Source of the DNA: Pyrenophora tritici-repentis
Lineage: Eukaryota; Ascomycota; Dothideomycetes; Pleosporales; Pleosporaceae
Direction of reading: 5' to 3'
DNA length: 64,000 nt
NCBI RefSeq assembly: GCF_003171515.1
Contig: NC_089396.1
Span: 248,001 to 312,000, forward strand
The position numbers and the translations under genes were made by a program. Shown piece after piece: positions 31,991 through 39,819 of this stretch (within the stretch, counting starts at the first letter, position 1; each line of letters starts with the position of its first letter). The notes under the pieces were generated by a model. The model did no database searches. It worked only from the letters and a program-made list of their open reading frames with translations, and was not told the origin of the DNA.

Positions 31991-34900
31991 CTACATAATG
32001 AGGCCTTCCAGTTGCTCTTGCACCTCCTTGAGCTCAATCTCTCTGAGCGGGGCTTCTTCGCGCTCGACGAGTCCCAGTTGATCAAGGAACCTGGCCCATT
32101 TATTGGCTGGCAGTGGCTTTGTGAACCCGTCTGCGATCATGTTGTCAGACGGCACATACTCTACCTTGATCACCTTTCGGGTAACCTCCTGTCGTAGCCA
32201 GTGATTGTGTATGTCAACGTGCCGAAGCTTTGTTTGCAATTTGGCAACGTCTTCATTTACTAGACGGATCGTCTGAGTATTGTCGCACTTGATTGTGATA
32301 ATTGGATTGCTTAGCTTTACCTGAAGCTCTTTTAACAACCGCGACGTTAAGATTGCCTCCTTAGCAACTTGTGATAGGGCAAGCAGCTCTGCTTCTGTTG
32401 TTGATGTTGTCACAGTATCTTGCTTGCTTGCTCTCCAGGCGATGAGTCCTCCGAACAGCTTGATTGCGTATCCCTGCGAGCTTTTCCTGTCCAGTGTGTT
32501 GTCTGCAAACGACGCGTCACTTGCTACCTCGAGGCCATCGCCTCTACCGAGTTCGAGGGCTAGGGATTCTGTTTTCTTGAGATACAGGAGCACACGGTCT
32601 GCAGCGTCTTGGTGTTCTGTACTTGGATTGATTAGGAAGCGAGCAAGTCGTGATGTTGCAAAGGCTATGTCGGGTCTTGTTGTGACTGCAGCGAATAGAA
32701 GCGATCCAATCTTGCGTTGGTACTTGTTGACTTCAGCTGGTGCTGCGAGTCCTTCTCGTGGTCGGAGTTCGATGCCTGACATTGGCGTATCATGCCTTAC
32801 ATTTTGGTGGTTGATGAGTTGACTGATTTTGTCGACGTATGCAGCTTGAGATAGCTGTATGGTCTTCTGCTTGCGATTGCGCATAACCTCTACACCGAGA
32901 AACCACTGTAAGTTGTCTCCTCCCGTACAAGCGTATTTTTCTTGGATCCAGTTGATGGCCTTCATGGCCTCTGATTCTTGCTTTGAACGGTACGCAACGA
33001 TGATGTCGTCCACATAGAAGAAGATGATAACTCCGTCTTTGATCATGCAGCATGGCTCCTGTGGTATTTGTTGAAACCCTATCGAAGCAAGAGTTGCGGT
33101 GAATTCTTTCTGCCACAGTAATGGTGAGATCCGGAGCCCGTAGAGTGCCTTTTGCACTTTGAGTAGAGTGCCAGGCTTCTGATATCCTTTTGGCATCCTC
33201 ATGTATATTTCTCTGTCGATTGCAGCATGCACAAAAGCATTAGTGACGTCGTATTGTTTCAGCTCAAGATCGTATTTGGCGGCGATTGCCATAAGCATTC
33301 TGAATGAGCGTCCTGCCAATGTTGCTGCGTATGTGTCTTGGGAGGTGATGTTGCGTTGTTGGTCTCCCCTTACTACCAATCTTGCCTTGCATTTGATGAG
33401 GCGGTGATGCTTGTCGAGTTTGTAGGTGTATACCCACATACAGTCTAGGATCTGGTGCCCTGCTCGTTTGACTGGTGATGCTTGGACCTCAGTCCATGAC
33501 TTCATTTGTTGGTGACTCCGAAGGTGTGTCTTTTCTGCTTCCTTGAACATTTCGTATAGTGGATGGTCTTCCAGCTTTGAGTATGCTGTTGGGAGTGGCG
33601 GTAGCTGGTTACGATGGGGCTTGATTCCCTTGGATAGTAGTCTCTTCACCTGAGCCTTGTCGATTGACTTTCCTTCGTGTTGACCAATGTGTCCTGATTC
33701 GGTGCCGGCCATGAATGCGGCTGCCCATGGACTGGTCATTGATGTTGATTGGTTGGACATGTTCGTCATATCCTCGTTGTTCACCTCTCCTTGAACTAGC
33801 AAGGCCACAGGTGGAGGAGTTGGTGGCGGGGTTAGATATGCCTCTACCACCTTCCTTCCTTGGTGGTATCTGGTTTTCTGAGTGCGCGGGCTCTCTTCCT
33901 GCGTCGTATCGTCCTCGTAGAACGTCTCGGTTTCTGCTTGTTGGCTCTGAGTACCTGGGAGTTCGACTGTTCTCACCCACGTTGCGATTTCCTCTAGGGT
34001 GTTGTGCATGAGATTGTCCATCAGGTCCTCAGTCTTGCCATTGAAGATTGTTTCTTCGTCAAACACTACGTCGCGAGTGCTGATTACCTTTGCCATAGAT
34101 GGGATCCATATGCGGTAAATGTTCGTCGACTGGTATCCCACTAGGTATCCAATCCAGGCCTTCGGATCTAGTCTCTGTAGCCTGGACTTTCCTCTGTGGG
34201 TGTCGTCTGTCATTGCGAAAGCCTTACACCCATATGCTTTTAGGTGAGCTTGATTTGGTTTTCGAGGTCCGGTGACTATGCCGTTCATGGCAGCTGCGTG
34301 TGTATAGAATATTTCGTATGGTGTCTTCCAATTGTTTGGGTAATTTGGCGTTCGATTGTATAGGTATACCGCCGCTCTGGTAGTTTCTGGCCAGAGTTCC
34401 CATGGAAGGTTTGCATCCAGTCGAATTGCGCGTGCCTTTTCTTTTATAACACCCCCTGAGCGCTCAGCTCCTCCGTTTTGAGCTTGAGTATCTAGAGCGG
34501 AGGGCTCGAGTTTGATTGATAGGGACGTGCACCATTTTTCGACCTCTTGTTTGACGGTAACGATCTCGTTGTCAGTCTCGATGACTTTGACTGTGATGTT
34601 GAATTGTTTCTTCATGAACTGGACGAAGAGGCCTAGGAGGCGAATGATTGAGCGAGCCGGTCTGTTGTCCTTGAAGTAGAAGTCCCATGTGTATCGGGAC
34701 CGTCGGCAAGTGATCAGCATTTGGCTCTTCTCCTTGGTGAAACTGCCGTCCTCATACTCATGGAAGTCGATGGCTACCCTTTCACCTGGCCCTTCGTCGT
34801 TCAGTCTAGGCGTCCTGCGTATTTGTCGTTTCGATTTTGACCTGCCGCAGGCGTCACACTCCACGGTGGTGATGCCCTTGATCCTCACCCCCTCAGATTG

Positions 34901-35473
34901 CTGCACGAGGTGCTCGATCGCGGATGGCCCGGGATGTCCGAGTCGTTTGTGCCATAGTATGGCAGTAGCCTTTTGTGGTGATCGTTTGGCTCGATTCATA
35001 CGCACATGAAAGGCTGAAGTTGATGTAGTAGGTGGCTCGATAACCCATTGCCCATAGTGTTCCGATAAGGTGGCAATGGTTGAACCATCCCATCGCCGTA
35101 GGCTTGTCGGGTCTCCTCGATTGTCCCACCATATACCTTGTCTTCGGAGCAGCCTGAATGATACGAGGCTGCAGAGGAAGTCTGGGCACCAGGCAACATT
35201 GCTTAGGTGTAGAATTTGTTTGCCCTGAGCCCCCTCTGCCGTCACCTTGACTGCTCCGTATCCTTGTATCCAAACCCTTGAGTTGCCAGCCCAAATGTAA
35301 TCTCCCATCGCAGGCGGGCGTACGTCTTCGAGCCTTGAGAGGTTGTTGCAGATGTGCGTCGTCGAGCCAGAATCCAGGATGAATGCATCCTTTAATGGGT
35401 ATCCTTGATTGCTCGCATTGAATGCCGCTTTCATCATGCCCTCGTCCAGCCTCGAGATCTCGCGTCCATCTAG
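31991..35473 (-). CDS. pol: Copia Pol (protease, integrase, RT, RNase H)
   Basis: The 1160 codons after the gag TGA stay open in the same frame; the first ATG is at 35437. Domains in order: aspartic protease (FILDSGST), GAG-pre-integrase and HHCC finger (LWHKRLGHPG ... CDACGRSK), integrase core (AIDFHEYEDG; TDNEIV), reverse transcriptase (YDVTNAFVHA; FFYVDDIIVAY) and RNase H (EVASDASFAD; STTEAELLALSQ). This protease-integrase-RT-RNase H order defines Copia (Ty1-like) elements. No premature stop or frameshift was seen. It is most likely made as a Gag-Pol fusion by stop-codon readthrough. Confidence 0.93.
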   Translation of the reverse strand, partial: LDGREISRLDEGMMKAAFNASNQGYPLKDAFILDSGSTTHICNNLSRLEDVRPPAMGDYIWAGNSRVWIQGYGAVKVTAEGAQGKQILHLSNVAWCPDFLCSLVSFRLLRRQGIWWDNRGDPTSLRRWDGSTIATLSEHYGQWVIEPPTTSTSAFHVRMNRAKRSPQKATAILWHKRLGHPGPSAIEHLVQQSEGVRIKGITTVECDACGRSKSKRQIRRTPRLNDEGPGERVAIDFHEYEDGSFTKEKSQMLITCRRSRYTWDFYFKDNRPARSIIRLLGLFVQFMKKQFNITVKVIETDNEIVTVKQEVEKWCTSLSIKLEPSALDTQAQNGGAERSGGVIKEKARAIRLDANLPWELWPETTRAAVYLYNRTPNYPNNWKTPYEIFYTHAAAMNGIVTGPRKPNQAHLKAYGCKAFAMTDDTHRGKSRLQRLDPKAWIGYLVGYQSTNIYRIWIPSMAKVISTRDVVFDEETIFNGKTEDLMDNLMHNTLEEIATWVRTVELPGTQSQQAETETFYEDDTTQEESPRTQKTRYHQGRKVVEAYLTPPPTPPPVALLVQGEVNNEDMTNMSNQSTSMTSPWAAAFMAGTESGHIGQHEGKSIDKAQVKRLLSKGIKPHRNQLPPLPTAYSKLEDHPLYEMFKEAEKTHLRSHQQMKSWTEVQASPVKRAGHQILDCMWVYTYKLDKHHRLIKCKARLVVRGDQQRNITSQDTYAATLAGRSFRMLMAIAAKYDLELKQYDVTNAFVHAAIDREIYMRMPKGYQKPGTLLKVQKALYGLRISPLLWQKEFTATLASIGFQQIPQEPCCMIKDGVIIFFYVDDIIVAYRSKQESEAMKAINWIQEKYACTGGDNLQWFLGVEVMRNRKQKTIQLSQAAYVDKISQLINHQNVRHDTPMSGIELRPREGLAAPAEVNKYQRKIGSLLFAAVTTRPDIAFATSRLARFLINPSTEHQDAADRVLLYLKKTESLALELGRGDGLEVASDASFADNTLDRKSSQGYAIKLFGGLIAWRASKQDTVTTSTTEAELLALSQVAKEAILTSRLLKELQVKLSNPIITIKCDNTQTIRLVNEDVAKLQTKLRHVDIHNHWLRQEVTRKVIKVEYVPSDNMIADGFTKPLPANKWARFLDQLGLVEREEAPLREIELKEVQEQLEGLIM

Positions 35474-35476
35474 TCA
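35468..35476 (-). promoter_or_regulatory. Candidate gag-pol readthrough stop (TGA-CTA)
   Basis: On the minus strand the gag frame reads GAT TGA CTA GAT. UGA-CUA is a known leaky stop context in viral and eukaryotic readthrough genes. The same bases occur in the partial copy at 3926-3921. Readthrough would join Gag and Pol, in place of the frameshift or single long frame used by other Copia elements. Confidence 0.6.
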
Positions 35477-36826
35477 ATCAGTGACTGAGTCCGGTGTTTG
35501 TGATGTCTTGATGTAGGGTGTAATCGATCGTGATGCCGTAGTTAGGCGTGGTCGCTTCGTTTCCAGGTTTGTTTCCTGTATTATTCTTTGTAAGTCTGCA
35601 TCATGCTGAAGTTTGTACTGTACCAGCTTTGTGATGTGTTTGTTCGGTTTGAACCAATCTGGGGTCTCCAAAGTTGGGTTGACATAGTAGCAGCTACTGA
35701 TGTCATGGCGTTGTTCACAAGCAGGACATATATCGCCAGCTTCTGCTGTATTCCTTTTCTGGAATTGCTTGGACTTGTTGCCAGGTGCATTCATTTTGCG
35801 TTTGTTTGTTTGCCTTTGGTTTCCCTGGCTAGGGTTGGTAGATGGCGCTCTAATTTGCACACTTGAGGCGTCCCCCTGTGTGTTCGAGTCGGATTCACCG
35901 CTCGCCGCGTAGGCTGCTTCACCCGTCATAAAGGCACTTCTTGATTTGCCTCGTGTTGGGTGAGCTAGGCTCATATGTTCGCGGAAGAGTTTCATCATCT
36001 GCCTTCTTTCTATATTGTTCCGGTCGCTTCCCGCTCCAGTGAATGTTGCCATCCATGCTGGGGCAATCTTAGAGACTGCTTTTAGGAAGTCGTCCACAAC
36101 CAGCTTGCTTTGTATCACGTCCCCTATCTTTAGGGCTTCGGCGCGAGTTGCAGCTTGGTCGTATTCGCTGAGCCATGATTCCCAATTTTGCGGGCTTCTC
36201 ATAGGTCTCAAGGAATCGTGGTACCTCTCTCGTACCCTTCTGATCTCATCGTCGAGGTCTACTCCAACTGCTACCTGGAGGTTTGTGATCCAGGTGCGGA
36301 GAGTTCCATGTTCCTCAAAGCAGCTCACTTGGAGGTGTGGGCTAACTGTTGCATTCAGGTGTCTGATCATTGCCGCAATGTTTGTGCGTTCGTCTCGATA
36401 GTTTCGTTCGCGTATTTTGTATGATTCAAAAACCATCTTGAATTCCCTTGAGTCCCCATCGTATGCCTCCTTCCCCTCCGCTGAGAGTTCTGAGTATCGA
36501 GCTGGTATGGCTGGAGTTTGAACAGCAGGGTTGACTATGTCAACTGTATCTTGTGTAGGCGCTCGGGCATTGGCTCTCGCGGTTCGTGTAGAGGAGGATG
36601 GAGCTGATGATGTATTTCTCAGAGCAGCGGCTGGTTCATAGTCGGATACGAGTGGAGGGAGAGGTTCGGTCGGCTTTGTACGAGGCTGTGTGTTGCCCGC
36701 TGGATCTACAATGTCCCAGATCTCTAGGGCTTCGCATTGCATCTTGATTTGGCGGTACCAGGGGATCCATTTGCTCGAGTCGGTTAGGATAACTGTCGCG
36801 TCCCTCTGGTTCTGGTTTATCGTCAT
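35474..36826 (-). CDS. gag: Copia Gag
   Basis: The frame gives 450 aa from the ATG at 36826, the first after the primer-binding site (an in-frame ATG at 36898 lies inside the LTR and is unlikely). It carries a Copia gag-type helical region and a C-terminal zinc knuckle-like CPACEQRHDISSC (spacing CX2CX3HX4C). It ends at a TGA followed directly by CTA, and pol continues in the same frame. It should form the particle shell for reverse transcription. Confidence 0.9.
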   Translation of the reverse strand: MTINQNQRDATVILTDSSKWIPWYRQIKMQCEALEIWDIVDPAGNTQPRTKPTEPLPPLVSDYEPAAALRNTSSAPSSSTRTARANARAPTQDTVDIVNPAVQTPAIPARYSELSAEGKEAYDGDSREFKMVFESYKIRERNYRDERTNIAAMIRHLNATVSPHLQVSCFEEHGTLRTWITNLQVAVGVDLDDEIRRVRERYHDSLRPMRSPQNWESWLSEYDQAATRAEALKIGDVIQSKLVVDDFLKAVSKIAPAWMATFTGAGSDRNNIERRQMMKLFREHMSLAHPTRGKSRSAFMTGEAAYAASGESDSNTQGDASSVQIRAPSTNPSQGNQRQTNKRKMNAPGNKSKQFQKRNTAEAGDICPACEQRHDISSCYYVNPTLETPDWFKPNKHITKLVQYKLQHDADLQRIIQETNLETKRPRLTTASRSITPYIKTSQTPDSVTD

Positions 36827-36871
36827 TATTGCGTGTTCGTTGCTCTTTATAGAGGCAGTGAGACTCTTAAT

Positions 36872-37036
36872 TGTCAGATTAGATAAGATATTGCACAAAA
36901 GTGATGGATGTTTATGATTTATTTGTTCTTGTCTCTGTTCTAAGGTGCGCGCTGAGAGTTTTGTTCTGCTAAGACGCTAACCCGTTATTAGCTAGCGGTG
37001 TCGGCACTTTCGGCTCGACACGCCTGCTATCTGACA
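36872..37036 (-). repeat. 5' LTR of the complete Copia element
   Basis: 165 bp, identical by eye to 31772-31936. Transcription of gag-pol on the minus strand should start within it. Confidence 0.95.
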
Positions 37037-39819
37037 ACTCTGCGAGAAGCTCTTCCCCCATAACATCCGTTACGGCGTCGAGAGCAGCGGTAAGAGCCTC
37101 CTTAGAGGATGCAAGCAGGAATGCCTGCAAGGATAAATTGATAATATGACCGATACATCGGATACGGCGCTCTTTAGCAGTAAATTTAACCTTGTTAATA
37201 TTAGCACCATCGCGTAACTTAAGCAGCGAAGGCCGATTTTTATATTAAAAGCCATGCTTACGTTGTGCTTAGTTCGAAGGAGGGTTTCAAGATGCTCCAA
37301 ACAGGTATCGTTAGATGTTGCGTTATCACCCGTATGCCAGCCAACTCTAGACTGTATCCCATATTCCTCGAGGGTTTGAAGAAGTAAGTGCGCTTGCTGT
37401 TCTCCAGAGTGGCTGTAACGACATTCTGGCAGTCCTAAAAGAGCCTTCTGAAGCTTATATTCGTGATCGACCCACTGTGCGCATACAGCAAGGAGAGATG
37501 AACGGAACGGTGATGTCCAGAGATCGGTTGATATGTGGATAGGACTCACAGCCGTCGATAAGCTGCCTTTAATTACATGGCCTTTATAAAGCTGATAATT
37601 CGAGGCGATAAGACGTACGGCTGTACGTCGACTTGTGATAAGCTGGTCTTCAATAAATGGATTGCAAGCAAGCGCTAGATCCCTCATTTCAGACCATTCG
37701 ATTGATGAAAAGGCTATTCGACGTCGAGTCAGAAGACCGACAAGCGCATCGCGATACCCTTGTTCATTGAAGGCGTTGCGGATAATTGTCTGATCAGAGA
37801 CAGTCCTAAACACTGAAGTGATAGCTGGTTGCGACGACGAAGAAGAAGTTTGCGAGGGCTGAGAAGACTCTGACGTTGTATGATATGCTAGAACATGGTG
37901 GATAGAGTTTACTCGGTGACTGCTAAACCATGAGCGACAGCGTTTGCACACATACTGCTTTTTCAAACGCTGGCGCTTTGCATTGCTGGTGTTACAGACA
38001 GTTTCGGTTCGTATAACAGCGTCAAAGTGTGGCGGCGTTGCGGGTCTTCGCGACGGTGGCGTTGATATCGCACTTGCTGACAAGGTATTCGATGACATAA
38101 CGATAATAGATGCTATAGATAATGGATTTGTTGAGATTTCAGGTTAGTGGGGAGTGGTTGCAGAGTTTTTGAGATGCAAAGGTGGGGTGCTTGGCGCCAA
38201 GCCTCTTATAGCGTTTTTAAATCGTTCACGCGTTTAAGGATTTTCTTAAACGCGTGAACAGTTTAAGCTGTTAAAGCGTTTTAAAACGTTTTAAGCTAAA
38301 ACGTTTTACGCAAACGCGTTAAGCTGCCCATGTATGCGTGCCGAACACATTGAGAGGTCTCCAATATGTTAGGAGAGCGTAGATCTGCTGTTGAAGACGG
38401 AAGAAGAAGTTTGTGCAACACAAAACAAGTGAGGTCGTGAAGATCGGTTGTCGACAAGTGGTGCTGGCGAAACAGATTGCGGAGCCGAAAGAATACGCCT
38501 CCTACTAGAGGGTCAAGTTGCAGATCGACCAGATATGGCGGAATTTGATCCTGGGAAGTCGTTGCTTCAAGCCACTGTGGAATGGGAGCTATCGCGTCTC
38601 CAACACTAAAATCATCTTGCACGTCGAATTGCGGAATTTGTGTGAGTATCAATAATACCCTATCATATAATGTTAGCAGCTAAGGGAACCTCAACCTTCT
38701 CATGGAGGATACATACCAAGACACCATGCGCGCTGTGAGTGGACTAGTGAGTTTCAATAGCTGTATACCTCCTCTGGATTGCACCATTCCCTTGACACCA
38801 TCAATATGCATTTTGGCGGCATCGATGTGACGTTTGCCATACTGACATGATGAGTCAGCCAATTTTGCAAAGTCCTCTCGAGCTCTAAACAAGAGGACAT
38901 ACCTCGATAGCGGCCAGGGTGACTACGGAATCCATGGTCTCGTCTTTGTATCGCAGCAACGGATTCTCTACGCGCTGTCTCACCAATGATACAGAGTCAT
39001 TCATCAGGATTTCCGAGTTCAAGAAACCCCTCTGGGCCTTCAACTCCAGATCCAAACAGGCAGTTTGGAGAGAGACATGGAATAAAGCTGGGTCACCGAG
39101 CGCGAGTGGCCACCATGACACGACGAACGGGTTGGATGACATGTCCGGATCCAACGGGTAGTATTGAAACGTGATATCCGAGAGGACTAGTAGTATTTGT
39201 CTAAGCTAAAATAGGTTGTCTTACATTCGGGAGCACTTACAATGTTGCATAAGTTGCTGTACATAGGCTCGCGGTAGTCTCGTGTTCGGATACGAGTCAA
39301 ACGGATCGAAAGAATTGCTTACTATAGTCTCCTGAAACATATCAAACGGTAAAGCAATACTGCCATCATTGGCAGCCTTTCCTGAGTAGGTAGTCGAATT
39401 CGGCCCGGTGGACGTGGACGTTAGCGGCTCATTCGCGTAGACACAGTCGGTAGCCTTCCTCTTCAGACATCGTGTGCACGGCACGCGAAGATCGCAGCTT
39501 GCCTTTGCTTTTGCGCAACGATCACAGGATCTCCTAAGCGTCCGGCGCATCATGGATGGGATGAAACGTTTGTGGAGAAGACAGCGTTCGTGGGTGGTAG
39601 TTGCCGGCCGGCCCATTGAGGATAGCGTCGGGGGACGGCGCAGGCTCCTACTGTCTTGGCGGTCGACAGAACGTGCCATGGGAGGGCAAAACAACACATC
39701 CATCTATCCAACTTTTTACCAGGTAAATCCTCCAAGAGCGGCTTACTGTCTCACCTCGTCACGATGTCAACTCAACATTGAATGCGGCCAGTAAACGACC
39801 CGCGCACCAGAGCCCAACT

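Larger units (their letters stand above)
31772..37036 (-). mobile_element. Complete young Copia retrotransposon (5265 bp)
   Basis: LTRs of 165 bp (31772-31936 and 36872-37036) are identical by eye, start TGTCAG and end CTGACA, and are flanked by the 5-bp duplication ACTCT (31767-31771 and 37037-37041). Gag and pol lie in one frame, separated by a single TGA. The primer site next to the 5' LTR (36871 downward, ATTAAGAGTCTCA) matches the anticodon arm of tRNA-Lys(CUU). Identical LTRs and open coding regions point to a very recent insertion and probable activity. Confidence 0.95.
30331..38098 (-). pseudogene. hAT transposase split by a Copia element and a MITE
   Basis: The gene starts at 38098 and ends at a stop at 30331. 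The N-terminus has a BED-type finger (CKRCRSWF...H...H). Blocks typical of fungal hAT transposases follow: DLWTSP, GDNATSND, RRIRCIGHIINL, NQTRWSSWY, and the C-terminal PERTFSGARR. Two short introns are likely, near 37215-37265 and 31200-31246. The Copia element splits the gene at 37037/31771 and the MITE at about 30626/30499. The frame is continuous across both sites when element and duplicate are discounted, so the transposase was probably functional before these hits. It is inactive now. Confidence 0.85.
30189..38336. mobile_element. hAT element (8148 bp) with nested Copia and MITE
   Basis: Ends are CATACATGGGCA and its complement TGCCCATGTATG, flanked by the 8-bp duplication CGTGCCGA (30181-30188 and 38337-38344). 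Subterminal regions are full of AACGTTTTAA / ACGCGTTTAA-like repeats. Taking out the Copia element (31772-37036) and the MITE (30499-30626), each with one target duplicate, leaves about 2.74 kb, a normal hAT length. The element is inserted in the last exon of the Zn2Cys6 gene. Confidence 0.92.
29831..39553 (-). pseudogene. Zn2Cys6 transcription factor, last exon split by a hAT element
   Basis: Exons are 39553-39241, 39186-38903, 38841-38717, and a last exon broken into 38659-38337 and 30180-29831 by the 8.1-kb element at 30189-38336. Introns are 54-61 nt. Leaving out the element and one 8-bp duplication gives 1395 nt, exactly 465 codons, with no stop at the junction. The N-terminus carries the binuclear zinc cluster CDRCAKAKASCD...CTRC...C, and the C-terminal part looks like the Fungal_trans_2 regulatory domain (HAELQW, TEAELFAS). 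As it stands the protein stops soon after entering the element and lacks about 115 C-terminal residues. An in-frame upstream ATG (39703) is possible. Targets are unknown. Confidence 0.88.

Noticed and set aside
13152..39703. Secondary-metabolite gene cluster (transporter, receptor, Zn2Cys6 factor)
   Set aside because: No polyketide synthase, NRPS, terpene cyclase or tailoring enzyme lies between them, and the genes are spread over 26 kb of transposon-rich DNA.
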